Both the position numbers and the translations under genes were made by a program. From NCBI RefSeq assembly GCF_003003775.1, contig NZ_PVWJ01000019.1:1-52102 (forward strand): a stretch of DNA of 52,102 bases, written 5' to 3'. The stretch comes from Merismopedia glauca CCAP 1448/3. GTDB taxonomy: Bacteria > Cyanobacteriota > Cyanobacteriia > Cyanobacteriales > CCAP-1448. Of this stretch, positions 26,020-34,574 are shown one piece after another; the first letter of the stretch is position 1, and every line of letters starts with the position of its first letter. The notes under the pieces are model-generated. The model did no database searches and was not told the origin of the DNA. It worked only from the letters and a program-made list of their open reading frames with translations.

Positions 26020-27342
26020 ATGATGAATTGGGGAGTAGGTGCGATCGCACCCAGTGTAGTGCTAATGGCGATCGCTTGGGGATTAGGTTCAATTCTCTGG
26101 GCAGAAATTATCAGAGACGTATATCATCTCGTTTCCCACTACTACCCACCTTTATACCGCCAGCACGTTTGGCATCATCGGGTGTTTCGCCGCGATTTGA
26201 CTTTTGCTAACCCAAAGATCTACCAAGAGGCTCAATGGCATAACGATTTTCCTGAATGCTTGGTGATGCTAGCTTTTGGAATCGGATTGTGGTGGGTTTG
26301 CCAAACATTTACCCCTGATTATCAATGGGCGGCTGCTCTGGGAATTCTCTATACTCTATTATTTTTAGTTAGTTGTATTGCTCGTGCTAGCGGTAGCGAT
26401 TGGGCAAGAGAAGCAACGGATGCTACCCATAAACCAGGTGCGTTCCTATCTCCTCCAGGAAATTGGTTTGTGAATCGCCCATATCACTGGCGGCATCACT
26501 TTGATGACGACAAGGCTTATTATTGCGGTACTTTCACTTTAGTAGATAAAGTTATGGGAACTGCTCTCTCTCTCAAAGGCAAAACCATAGCCGTCACGGG
26601 CGCTTCGGGAACTTTGGGTAAGGCTTTACTGCAACAGTTGCATTTAGCAGGAGCTAAAGTTATTGCTCTGACTAGTCAGTCACAAGCTGTAAAAATTAGT
26701 ATTGATGGGGAATTTGTCGATATTAAGACTATTAATTGGCAAATAGGACAAGAATCTGAATTGGCTTCAGTTTTAGAAAAAGTAGATATATTAGTCCTCA
26801 ACCACGGTGTTAATGTGTATGGGGATAGAACTGCTGATGCGATCGCCAAATCCTACCAAATCAACACCTTTTCTAGCCTCAAGTTGATGGAAGCCTTTTT
26901 CGCAACTGTTCGCACTAACCAAGACATTGCCCTGAAGGAAGTTTGGGTAAATACCTCAGAAGCTGAAGTAAACCCCGCTTTTAGCCCCCTATACGAGCTT
27001 ACAAAACGAGCTTTGGGAGATTTAGTCACCCTGAAGCGTTTAGATGCCCCCTGTGTGGTCAGAAAGCTGATTCTAGGACCTTTTAAAAGTGACCTCAACC
27101 CAGTGGGAATTATGTCAGCCGATTGGGTAGCTAAACAAATAGTAGCTTTAGCTAAGCGGGATGTGCGTAATATCATCGTCACGATTAATCCCCTGACTTA
27201 CTTACTCTTCCCTATCAAAGAGTTTTGCCAAAGTTGGTATTTTCGCCTGTTTTCTCAAGCTCCAGCTACCCTAAACTTACAAGTTGCTCAGAAAAATTTA
27301 GGTGCTATAGTACCAGCTAATAATTTAACAATCGACGAATAA
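26020..27342 (+). CDS. membrane sterol-desaturase-like / SDR fusion protein
   Basis: About 440 residues from the ATG at 26020 (AGGTGA 7-12 nt upstream); a GTG at 26008 is an alternative. The first half has two hydrophobic segments and a histidine-rich pattern (RDVYHLVSHYYPP, RQHVWHHRVFRRD, YHWRHHFDDDKAYY) like fatty-acid hydroxylase/sterol desaturases, with a putative di-iron site. The second half, from about residue 185, is a short-chain dehydrogenase: GKTIAVTGASGTLGKAL, VDILVLNHGVNVYG and YELTKRALGDLV. Here YxxxK reads YELTK. The pairing suggests oxidation of a lipid followed by oxidoreduction of the product; the substrate is unknown. Confidence 0.85.
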   Translation: MMNWGVGAIAPSVVLMAIAWGLGSILWAEIIRDVYHLVSHYYPPLYRQHVWHHRVFRRDLTFANPKIYQEAQWHNDFPECLVMLAFGIGLWWVCQTFTPDYQWAAALGILYTLLFLVSCIARASGSDWAREATDATHKPGAFLSPPGNWFVNRPYHWRHHFDDDKAYYCGTFTLVDKVMGTALSLKGKTIAVTGASGTLGKALLQQLHLAGAKVIALTSQSQAVKISIDGEFVDIKTINWQIGQESELASVLEKVDILVLNHGVNVYGDRTADAIAKSYQINTFSSLKLMEAFFATVRTNQDIALKEVWVNTSEAEVNPAFSPLYELTKRALGDLVTLKRLDAPCVVRKLILGPFKSDLNPVGIMSADWVAKQIVALAKRDVRNIIVTINPLTYLLFPIKEFCQSWYFRLFSQAPATLNLQVAQKNLGAIVPANNLTIDE

Positions 27343-27365
27343 GAGTAGTCATGCACGCAGAAAAT

Positions 27366-27397
27366 GCGTAAAATTTACGTATACGTTATGGTATACG
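27366..27397. promoter_or_regulatory. palindromic operator upstream of ribbon-helix-helix gene
   Basis: Two adjoining inverted repeats: CGTAAAATTTACG and CGTATACG-ttatg-GTATACG. The two GTATAC copies are 12 bp apart centre to centre, about one helical turn, in the 125-bp leader of the ribbon-helix-helix gene. Ribbon-helix-helix dimers bind such short tandem palindromes and often autoregulate. This is inferred from position and symmetry. Confidence 0.55.
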
Positions 27398-27467
27398 ATG
27401 CACCAAAGTTTTTATCTGTATAGACAGTGCAGATTAAGTTTCTAGCATCTTTTTCCCAGGTGAAGTT

Positions 27468-27695
27468 ATGGCTAAGAAAGAAACAGTAGACAAAGTAAAG
27501 CTCAGTTTAGAGATTCCTGTTGAGATAAATGAGCGCTTAGAACAGATGGCGAAAGAATTGGGTAGCACCAAAAGCGATGTGTTGCGTCGTGCTTTAGCGC
27601 TAACAGAAGCAGCCCATCAAGCTAGAAAGCAAAACAAAATTGTTGGGGTTTTGAACCAAGATATGCAATTAGAAAAAGAGTTTATCGGCATTTAG
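27468..27695 (+). CDS. ribbon-helix-helix DNA-binding protein
   Basis: 75 residues. The segment VDKVKLSLEIPVEINERLEQ, then GSTKSDVLRRALALTEAAHQ, is a CopG/Arc-type beta-strand, helix, helix fold. The C-terminus (NKIVGVLNQDMQLEKEF) may contact a partner. It has a good leader with palindromes at 27366-27397 and a following small membrane-protein gene 3 nt after its stop. Such proteins are often antitoxins or autoregulators; here the cognate partner would be the membrane protein. Confidence 0.85.
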   Translation: MAKKETVDKVKLSLEIPVEINERLEQMAKELGSTKSDVLRRALALTEAAHQARKQNKIVGVLNQDMQLEKEFIGI

Positions 27696-27698
27696 GAG

Positions 27699-27980
27699 AT
27701 GAGCAAGCAACGGAAACATACCCCTGAACAGGAGGATTTTTCACGTCTACCACCGCTCTATGAAAAAATTACTACAGAAACAGAAACCCCTGAAGAACTA
27801 CGGCATCGTCTATATATGGATAAAGCCAAGTTCTTCAGCAGCGTGACGGGGTTACTTTTAGTTTTTTTCGTACTAGTTGCAATTATTTTCTGGCACGACG
27901 ATCCCGATTTGAGAAAAGCCGCACAAGTCATGCTACAAACATTGGCAGCAGGTTTTATTGGTTATTTGGTTAAACGGTAA
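27699..27980 (+). CDS. small two-helix membrane protein coupled to RHH gene
   Basis: Not recognised by family. 93 residues: a charged N-terminal half (EEDFSRL-like, TETETPEELRHRLYMDKAK), then two hydrophobic segments, SSVTGLLLVFFVLVAIIFW and MLQTLAAGFIGYLV, separated by a short HDDPDLRKA loop. An AGGAG-like sequence just before the ATG overlaps the end of the upstream gene, so they are translationally coupled. It resembles holin-like or pore-type toxins only in size and topology. Confidence 0.75.
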   Translation: MSKQRKHTPEQEDFSRLPPLYEKITTETETPEELRHRLYMDKAKFFSSVTGLLLVFFVLVAIIFWHDDPDLRKAAQVMLQTLAAGFIGYLVKR

Positions 27981-28040
27981 AACTTAATACACCAATTAGT
28001 TGAAACAGTCTTAAATTTGCTTGATTAGAACTAAATTACG

Positions 28041-29090
28041 ATGAACAATCTTGATAACCAGGTTTATCCAGTCATTTGGGAAACTGACAAAGTTCTCCTC
28101 ATCGATCAAAACCGCCTTCCGAATGAGTATGGTTATGTAGAAATTAGCTGCTATCAAGACATGGCGCAAGCCATCACAACCATGATTGTCAGAGGTGCGC
28201 CAGCGATTGGTGTGGCGGCGGCTTATGGAGTTTATCTGGGAGCTAGAGAAATTCAAACCGATCGCAGAGACGAATTTATTCTTAAATTAGAAGAAGTAGC
28301 TCATTTATTGAGTCAAACTCGCCCTACAGCCGTGAATTTGTTTTGGGCGATCGCCCGTATGCTCAAAACCGCTAAGCAAACCATCGGCTCTGTAGAATAC
28401 ATCAAAACTGCATTACTGGAAACGGCTCAAGCTATTCAAAGAGAAGATTTAGAAACCTGTCTGGCGATAGGAGAGCATGGTTTAGCAGGTTTACCCGCAC
28501 AGCCAGAAAAACTGTGTTTGCTTACCCACTGCAATGCAGGAGCCTTAGCTACTGCTGGATATGGTACAGCTTTAGGAGTGGTGCGATCGGCTTGGCGTAA
28601 TGGGCGTTTGGCGAGACTTTATGCTGGTGAAACCCGTCCCCGCTTACAGGGAGCTAGACTCACCGCTTGGGAATGCGTTCAAGAGGGGATTCCAGTCACT
28701 TTAATTACTGATAGCATGGCGGCTCACTCCATGAAACAGGGTTTAATCGATGCTGTAGTGGTAGGAGCAGATCGGATTGCGGCGAATGGAGATACGGCTA
28801 ATAAAATAGGGACTTATAGCTTGGCTTTACTGGCTAAAGCACATAATATTCCTTTTTTTGTAGCTGCGCCTCTTTCTACCATCGATTGGCAACTAGCTAC
28901 AGGAGAAAATATTCCCATTGAAGAACGCCACCCCAGTGAAATTTATCAAGTTGGGGAAACAATTATTTGCCCCCCAGGAGTTGAGTTTTACAATCCAGCC
29001 TTTGATGTGACTCCGGCTGAGTTAATTACAGCCATTATTACCGAAAAAGGAGCGATCGCCCCTAGCGCTTTAAGTAAACTTTCCGTATAA
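28041..29090 (+). CDS. mtnA: methylthioribose-1-phosphate isomerase
   Basis: 349 residues, eIF2B-related isomerase of the methionine salvage pathway. It converts 5-methylthioribose-1-phosphate to 5-methylthioribulose-1-phosphate. Signatures: [36 protein letters not shown] with the catalytic Cys, [10 protein letters not shown], and [20 protein letters not shown] with the catalytic Asp. The length is normal. No other salvage genes lie alongside, but metK at 16991 makes the S-adenosylmethionine whose by-product this pathway recycles. Confidence 0.95.
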   Translation: MNNLDNQVYPVIWETDKVLLIDQNRLPNEYGYVEISCYQDMAQAITTMIVRGAPAIGVAAAYGVYLGAREIQTDRRDEFILKLEEVAHLLSQTRPTAVNLFWAIARMLKTAKQTIGSVEYIKTALLETAQAIQREDLETCLAIGEHGLAGLPAQPEKLCLLTHCNAGALATAGYGTALGVVRSAWRNGRLARLYAGETRPRLQGARLTAWECVQEGIPVTLITDSMAAHSMKQGLIDAVVVGADRIAANGDTANKIGTYSLALLAKAHNIPFFVAAPLSTIDWQLATGENIPIEERHPSEIYQVGETIICPPGVEFYNPAFDVTPAELITAIITEKGAIAPSALSKLSV

Positions 29091-29218
29091 AAATATACAT
29101 AAAAATTCTCTAAAATTCTCTTAAACCCTCTACAAAGACTGCTAAGATTTATGGCTTCTGGTGAGTTACTTGAAATCCCCTGGGGTTAATGTGACTTTTT
29201 TAAAGAGGAGAAAATCAA

Positions 29219-29701
29219 ATGACAGTATTACCAAATCGAAGGGCTGCTAGTGGATTTATTAAAGATTTTCAAGAATTTGCGTTGAAGGGAAACGTTTTAG
29301 ACTTAGCAGTTGGCGTAGTCATTGGTGCTGCTTTTGGTAAGATTGTTTCGGCTTTTACTGATGGCATCGTTATGCCCTTGTTGAACCCAATTCTAGCGGC
29401 TACAGGCGCAGATTGGCGCAGTTGGATTATTCAAACAGGAACAGTTGTTAAAGATGGGCAAACTGTACCTGTAGGTTTAGAAATCGGGCAATTTTTAGCC
29501 TCAGTACTCGATTTTATGATTGTAGCTTTAGCTTTATATATTGCGATTCGGGCTATAGCCAAAATGAAACGTCAAGAAGCAGTTGCACCCCCAGAACCGG
29601 ATGAAAAACAGTGCCCTTACTGCTTTGAAAACGTACCCATAGCCGCTACCCGTTGTCGCGCTTGTACTTCAGATCTATCTGTAGGTAGCCCCTTAATGTA
29701 G
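29219..29701 (+). CDS. mscL: large-conductance mechanosensitive channel with C-terminal zinc ribbon
   Basis: 160 residues. The MscL core is plain: FIKDFQEFALKGNVLDLAVG, VIGAAFGKIVSAFTDGIVMP and a second helix FLASVLDFMIVALALYIAIR. It forms a homopentameric inner-membrane pore that opens under osmotic down-shock. Unusually, after the second helix the cytoplasmic tail carries a zinc ribbon, Cys132-x2-Cys135 and Cys146-x2-Cys149 (CPYCFEN and CRACTSD). A good AGGAG lies 9-10 nt before the ATG. The ribbon would sit where the C-terminal helical bundle normally is and might bind metal or a partner. Confidence 0.93.
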   Translation: MTVLPNRRAASGFIKDFQEFALKGNVLDLAVGVVIGAAFGKIVSAFTDGIVMPLLNPILAATGADWRSWIIQTGTVVKDGQTVPVGLEIGQFLASVLDFMIVALALYIAIRAIAKMKRQEAVAPPEPDEKQCPYCFENVPIAATRCRACTSDLSVGSPLM

Positions 29702-29729
29702 CAGCGAAGATACAGAGACAGGGCAATTG

Positions 29730-29767
29730 GTAGGTTGGGTTCAGGGTACGAAACCCAACAGCCCTAC
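29730..29767. repeat. foldback repeat after mscL
   Basis: The arms GTAGG..TGGGTT and AACCCA..CCTAC, about 10 nt apart, lie 29 bp after the mscL stop. It shares the TTGGGTT/AACCCAA arms with the repeat at 4010-4037. It could serve as a terminator. Confidence 0.55.
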
Positions 29768-29871
29768 ATTACGCAGGAGCGATCGCCAGTTGTATGATTA
29801 AAAATGTGGATTTGCACCACATTTTTTTGTGTCCCCCTTGTCTCTCTTCTTCCCTCTTCCCCCTTCCTTCT

Positions 29872-30789
29872 ATGACTACAGCTACTCTCAACACTTCAGG
29901 AATCGCCTCTCGCGCCGTTAACTTCTTATTAGGAATTAAACCTTTAGCGAACTTTGCCAAAAATCGAGCTAGGCAAATGATGATCGATCGCGGCGAAAAA
30001 ATTGGGGTTCCTTGGCGCAAACAAGTAGAATATTTCCAGTCGCTTAATTGGGAAGAGTCTTTACATAACGTCGAAAATCCGAATTTAGTTTATCCAGAAT
30101 ATTACCTGTGTTCGTTTCATGCTTATGAGAAAGGTAATTTAAGCTGGGAAGCTGCTTGGGAAGTAGAAGTAGCCGCCAAAGCCGTTCATGCTGGAATGTA
30201 CCCAGAAGCTAAATCTCAAGGAGATGCTAAGCTGAGGCAGAGCCACTACGATCTAGTCACGGAGCAAATTACAGATCCTCCTCAAGATATTTTAGATATC
30301 GGCTGTAGCGTTGGGATGAGTTGTTTCGCACTTCAAGAAATTTATCCTGATGCCAAAATAACTGGCGTAGATTTATCTCCTTATTACCTAGCCGTAGCCG
30401 ATTATCAGGGAAAACAGCAAAATCAACCGATTAAATGGGTACACGCTGCCGGAGAATCTACCGGATTGCCAGATGCCTCGTTCGATTTGGTGTCTTTGTT
30501 CTTAATTTGCCACGAATTGCCCCAATCAGCCACCAGAGAGATTTTCCACGAAGCTAAACGTCTGTTGCGATCGCAGGGACATTTGACAATTATGGATATG
30601 AACCCCAAATCTGAAGTTTATGCCAAGATGCCCCCATATATCTTGACTTTACTGAAAAGTACCGAGCCTTATTTAGATGAATACTTTACCCTAGATATCG
30701 AGCAAGCCTTGATGGATGCAGGTTTTGCACGCCCAACTATTACTATTAACACTCCTCGTCATCGCACCATTGTGGCAAAAGTTCAGTAG
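29872..30789 (+). CDS. class I SAM-dependent methyltransferase
   Basis: 305 residues from the ATG at 29872 (MTTATLNTSGIASRAVNFLL). An in-frame start 78 nt upstream would add a cysteine- and proline-rich peptide from a low-complexity spacer and is rejected. Motif I is DILDIGCSVGMSCFALQ, followed by ITGVDLSPYYLA and an acceptor strand with FDLVSLFLICHELP, and LRSQGHLTIMDMNP. A family-like N-terminal domain with LNWEESLHNVENPNLVYPEY is common in cyanobacterial methyltransferases of unknown substrate. It stands alone between mscL and the phosphopantetheinyl transferase. Confidence 0.85.
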   Translation: MTTATLNTSGIASRAVNFLLGIKPLANFAKNRARQMMIDRGEKIGVPWRKQVEYFQSLNWEESLHNVENPNLVYPEYYLCSFHAYEKGNLSWEAAWEVEVAAKAVHAGMYPEAKSQGDAKLRQSHYDLVTEQITDPPQDILDIGCSVGMSCFALQEIYPDAKITGVDLSPYYLAVADYQGKQQNQPIKWVHAAGESTGLPDASFDLVSLFLICHELPQSATREIFHEAKRLLRSQGHLTIMDMNPKSEVYAKMPPYILTLLKSTEPYLDEYFTLDIEQALMDAGFARPTITINTPRHRTIVAKVQ

Positions 30790-30843
30790 ATTTATTTACG
30801 CCAGTGATACCAAATAGCCACCCAGTAGGGGTACTCCTCATCC

Positions 30844-30872
30844 CTAATCCCCAATCCCCAATCCCCAATCCC
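30844..30872 (+). repeat. CCCCAAT heptamer tandem repeat
   Basis: About four near-identical heptamers (CCCTAAT then three CCCCAAT) lie between the convergent methyltransferase and phosphopantetheinyl transferase genes. Short heptanucleotide repeats of this kind are typical spacer sequence in filamentous cyanobacteria. Confidence 0.75.
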
Positions 30873-30895
30873 TCAAGAGTACATCCAATTTATCA

Positions 30896-31645
30896 CTAGC
30901 AACTTGAGTTACTATGTAAATGCCAGCAATGCAGATGTAAATTAGACGCTTGAGCAGCGATCGCCCCTACATAACCTACTGCGGGGGCGAGATTTTGTAA
31001 ATCCCAATCCCGATCGGTCAATACAGAGTTATGAATTTGGCGAATCTGCGCTTCTGGAGTTAGCGAAACCTCAATTTGGTCTAAACCCCCTCCAATTCCA
31101 TCACCACAAGCTTTCAAATAAGCTTCCTTGCGAGTCCAACACCGGAAAAAGGCTGAGGTTCTTTCGGCTGGGGGGAGCGATCGCAATTCATCATACTCCC
31201 ACTTGGTAAAAAAACGGGCGGCGATTGGCTCTAAATCGGGTGTAGAACGCAAATATTCCACGTCAATTCCCACAGGATGACTCAAACAAAAGGCGTAAAC
31301 TACTAATTCTTCTGAATGAGACAAATTAAATTGTAAATGGCGATCGCCTGCGAGTTCTGGTTTTCCTCGTTGAAGATAGCTAAATTCGATCTCTTTGGGG
31401 CTAACTGCTAGATAATCTGCCAATAAGTGTCTCAAAAGTCCTCGTGCGACGATAAACCGCCTTTGGTGGTGAGGAAAATGAAACCGACTAGCGCGATCGC
31501 GTTCATCTTTCGATAAACTAGCTGCTAGTTGCTCTACCTCAGATACAGAACGCTGTAAACTAGCACACCAAATATGAATTGCATCCACTGACAGAATAGG
31601 TGATTCGGATCGCGGTTTCCAGAGAATATGAGGAGAGTCCACCAA
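30896..31645 (-). CDS. 4'-phosphopantetheinyl transferase (Sfp/HetI type)
   Basis: 249 residues. It transfers phosphopantetheine from CoA to carrier-protein serines of polyketide, peptide or fatty-acid synthases. The family blocks are FNLSHSEELVVYAF, PVGIDVEYLRS and FFRCWTRKEAYLKACGDGI (the W-x-x-K-E-A motif). Length and motifs match the cyanobacterial Sfp/HetI group, which usually serves all carrier proteins in the cell. No synthase gene lies nearby. The start ATG has no strong Shine-Dalgarno sequence. Confidence 0.92.
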   Translation of the reverse strand: MVDSPHILWKPRSESPILSVDAIHIWCASLQRSVSEVEQLAASLSKDERDRASRFHFPHHQRRFIVARGLLRHLLADYLAVSPKEIEFSYLQRGKPELAGDRHLQFNLSHSEELVVYAFCLSHPVGIDVEYLRSTPDLEPIAARFFTKWEYDELRSLPPAERTSAFFRCWTRKEAYLKACGDGIGGGLDQIEVSLTPEAQIRQIHNSVLTDRDWDLQNLAPAVGYVGAIAAQASNLHLHCWHLHSNSSC

Positions 31646-31983
31646 TTTTTGCGCTCCTGAACAGCAATTTTTCTATTAAACCTTATTTTTTGAAACTTAC
31701 AAGCAAAGATTGCATCTCACTTAAATGCTCTCGTCAACTTACTATTTTCCTTAGTATTACTGTTATTTGGAAAATGGACTTATAGCATTGCCAGTAAATT
31801 TCCGTATTTTCACGATTCCATATAACTATAATCTTAGATTACTTTAAGTATTAAGTAATATTCTAAATTCAATCATCTTATAAGTTCCGAGTAAATACCG
31901 ATGTTAAGCCTATATATATAGTTAAAAATTAAGTTATTGGGTGGCTAAATTGTAGCGATAAATTAGGGATTGTAACTATTAAT
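31646..31983. other. AT-rich intergenic region before minor-pilin operon
   Basis: About 340 bp between divergent phosphopantetheinyl transferase and the pilin operon. Very AT-rich, it probably holds both promoters. I see no gene or structured RNA. Confidence 0.5.
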
Positions 31984-33375
31984 ATGGATATAAAAATAAC
32001 AACTAATTGGATGCGTCTTATTCTGATGCGTCACTCTGGTGAAAAAGGTTTTGCTCTACCTATGGCAATGGGAATGGGGTTATTTTTACTCCTCATTGGT
32101 ATGATGATGATGTATAGATCCCAGGGCGATCGCGTTAGTGCCTCCACGCAAAAAGCCACTAGCCAAGGTTTGAGTGCAGCCGAAACAGGAGTCAGCCGCT
32201 ATCAGTATTTGCTTAATAGTAATCGAGCGATCACTACTTACCCTAATACCAGTTGGACAAGTGCCCCTGGACTTAGCTCTTGTAGTGGAGGTAACACTAC
32301 TACTGTTACCAGTTACTCAAGTACAGCTTGGCAAGATGTAGATCCTATCGTTTCTGGCGATTCTAACTTGCTCAAAGAGGAAAAACGCAGCAAGGGACAA
32401 TATAAATTAATCAGCTATACTTACCAACCGACTACAGGTACTACAGCTACCGCTCCAGGAACTAGTACTCTAGTAGTACAAGGTCGAGTTAATCAAAACA
32501 CTCAAAACGGTGATGGCTCATCAGCCACTAAAGATATTGGCACATCCACTACTCAAATAGAAGTCAAGATCCCGATTCAAGTAGGAGATCTTAGTAATAC
32601 TCCCATCCCAGGATTGTGGTTGACCACTGGTGCAACAGGCAACAACACAATTGATGCTGATGTTTTACTTAATGATTGTGGTGCCAGTCTTAGCGGCGTG
32701 ACCGTTACTACTGGCAGAACTAAAAATTATACTTCCTTAAGTTTTCCATCTCTGCCCACCAAACCAACTTTTATTACTAGTCCTAAGAGTCATGTTTTAG
32801 GAACAATTAATTCAACCACTGTAATGGGCAATTTAGGAGCCACAGGTAATCCTCATAAGACTCTAACTTTACCTAGAACTGGAGACACCGCAAATTCCTC
32901 TGGAGTTTATGAATATTCAGTCACTAGTATGGATATTCCCAATAACTCAAAGTTAGTAATTACTCCGGGACAAAAAGTCAAGATCTATTTAGATGGTGGC
33001 ATCACTAAAGGAAGCCAGATTCTTCATGATTGCAGTACTGCTGGCACTGGTGTAACTTGCAAACCAACTGATTTCCAAATTTTCGGCTATGGAGCTTCTG
33101 GGACGGAAATTTGTACTAATGGAAATAATAAGATTGAAGCCTTCATTTTTGCTCCTAACTACACAGTCGGAGCGGCTGGTACAGGGGGTAGTACTGGTGG
33201 ATTTAAAGGCTCGGTTTGGGCAAAAAGCTGGAGCAATGGAAGTAGCTGTGGCTCTAATACTTCTAACACCACTGTCCAACAAAATGCTACTTGGACTGAG
33301 ATTGGTTTAACACCCAGTAATTTACCCCCAAAACTTGGAAATATCAGTACATGGCAACGCCAAGAGGTTCCCTAA
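31984..33375 (+). CDS. PilX-like minor pilin assembly protein
   Basis: 463 residues. The short N-terminal region EKGFALPMAM followed by the hydrophobic helix MGLFLLLIGMMMMYRSQ is a prepilin-type segment. The fifth mature residue is not Glu, as in PilX/GspK-type tip pilins. A long Ser/Thr/Gly-rich domain follows, with repeated TTT and SGTS stretches and several Cys (for example DCSTAGTGVTC, TEICTNGN). It is the first gene of a four-gene operon; its TAA directly abuts the next ATG. The surface domain is probably adhesive or a pilus-tip component. Confidence 0.85.
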   Translation: MDIKITTNWMRLILMRHSGEKGFALPMAMGMGLFLLLIGMMMMYRSQGDRVSASTQKATSQGLSAAETGVSRYQYLLNSNRAITTYPNTSWTSAPGLSSCSGGNTTTVTSYSSTAWQDVDPIVSGDSNLLKEEKRSKGQYKLISYTYQPTTGTTATAPGTSTLVVQGRVNQNTQNGDGSSATKDIGTSTTQIEVKIPIQVGDLSNTPIPGLWLTTGATGNNTIDADVLLNDCGASLSGVTVTTGRTKNYTSLSFPSLPTKPTFITSPKSHVLGTINSTTVMGNLGATGNPHKTLTLPRTGDTANSSGVYEYSVTSMDIPNNSKLVITPGQKVKIYLDGGITKGSQILHDCSTAGTGVTCKPTDFQIFGYGASGTEICTNGNNKIEAFIFAPNYTVGAAGTGGSTGGFKGSVWAKSWSNGSSCGSNTSNTTVQQNATWTEIGLTPSNLPPKLGNISTWQRQEVP

Positions 33376-34077
33376 ATGTTTAAACTCAAAAATTTGCCCA
33401 AAGATCGAGGTTTCAGCATGGTTGAAGTGCTAGTAAGCATTCTAGTCACGACACTTTTTGTAACTATGACCATGCAAGCGGTAGTGATTGCAACTCTATT
33501 TCGAGTCAAATCGCAAGAATCTGCTGAGGCAACTAATTGGATTGAAGAAGATCTAGAACAATTAAAGTATCAAGCAAATAGTTTGGAATTTCCCAAAACT
33601 ACACTAGCAGCTAATGCTGACGCAGGAGCCACTTCAGTTAGTATATCTACTCCTAGTAATACAGCTAATTTTTCCACTAATGATAAAGTAAAAATTGGTA
33701 CAGATACTACTGCTTATAAAATTACTAACGTAACTGGTTCGGGCACAAGCAGAACATTAACTATCACACCAGCTTTGACCACCACTCAAACTTCAAGCAC
33801 AACAGTAAGTTCACTGAAAATGTGTAGTGCAACTTCGTCAACCAGTGGTTTGGCTCAAGAATTAAACAGTAACCTTTCGGCTCTTTCATCTTCTACCAAA
33901 AATATTAAAGGTAAGGGCTTTACCTTAACTAGAACGACTACGGTTTCTAGTGATGCTCCTTATAATGTTTTGAAAGTTAGTTATAAGGTTGCACCAACTT
34001 CTACCTCAGAATCTTCTGTTTCTGTAGCCAAGTTCTATTTAGAGGTAATACCAAATGTGGCTTTTCAATGTCCGTGA
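33376..34077 (+). CDS. PilV-like minor pilin
   Basis: 233 residues. The class III prepilin signal KDRGFSMVEVLVSILVTT, with cleavage after Gly and Glu at mature position 5, is followed by a long amphipathic helix and a Thr/Ser-rich globular part. It begins 0 nt after the upstream stop and overlaps the next gene by 23 bp, so it is co-transcribed. Function as a minor pilin of type IV pili (motility, DNA uptake) is by family. Confidence 0.85.
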   Translation: MFKLKNLPKDRGFSMVEVLVSILVTTLFVTMTMQAVVIATLFRVKSQESAEATNWIEEDLEQLKYQANSLEFPKTTLAANADAGATSVSISTPSNTANFSTNDKVKIGTDTTAYKITNVTGSGTSRTLTITPALTTTQTSSTTVSSLKMCSATSSTSGLAQELNSNLSALSSSTKNIKGKGFTLTRTTTVSSDAPYNVLKVSYKVAPTSTSESSVSVAKFYLEVIPNVAFQCP

Positions 34078-34558
34078 CAACGATCGCGGTTTTACTTTAT
34101 TAGAAATGATAGTTGTAGTGCTGTTAATCGGCATTATAAGCGCGATCGCGACCCCTAGTATCTTAAGTTCATTGGAGAGAAATAAACTAGACACTGCCCT
34201 CAATTATTTGCGAGGCTCGTTAGAAGAATCTCAAAGAGAAGCAATGCGTAAGAGTAGATCTTGCCCTGTAACTATCAATCCTACCAACAGAACAATTACT
34301 GGCGATTGCTTAATTACAGGAAGTCGCACTTTAGATAGTGGCATTACCATTTTACCTAATAGTAATACTACGATTACTTTTTCTTTTAAAGGAAATACAA
34401 CTAATAATGCAACTATAGTTCTTTATATGTCTGGTAATGCTAACAGTCAAGAAAAAAGATGCTTAGCAATATCTGAGGGTGTCGGTATCCTCAGAACTGG
34501 TATCTATAGCGGCTCTACTAGTTTTATTAATGAAAGCAATTGCAGCGCTAAATTGTAA
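34055..34558 (+). CDS. FimT/GspH-type pseudopilin
   Basis: 167 residues. The prepilin cleavage motif NDRGFTLLEMIVVVLLIGII is followed by SAIATPSILSSLERNKLDT and a GspH/FimT domain (LEESQREAMRKSRSC, VTINPTNRTITGDC). FimT family members are minor pseudopilins for type IV pili and, in competent bacteria, bind incoming DNA. It overlaps the preceding gene and precedes the PilW-like gene by 16 bp. Confidence 0.87.
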   Translation: MWLFNVRDNDRGFTLLEMIVVVLLIGIISAIATPSILSSLERNKLDTALNYLRGSLEESQREAMRKSRSCPVTINPTNRTITGDCLITGSRTLDSGITILPNSNTTITFSFKGNTTNNATIVLYMSGNANSQEKRCLAISEGVGILRTGIYSGSTSFINESNCSAKL

Positions 34559-34574
34559 GTAAACGGAAATATAG

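Noticed and set aside
29794-29871. Longer start for the methyltransferase at 29872
   Set aside because: The extra 26 residues derive from a C/T-rich spacer and would be Cys- and Pro-rich.
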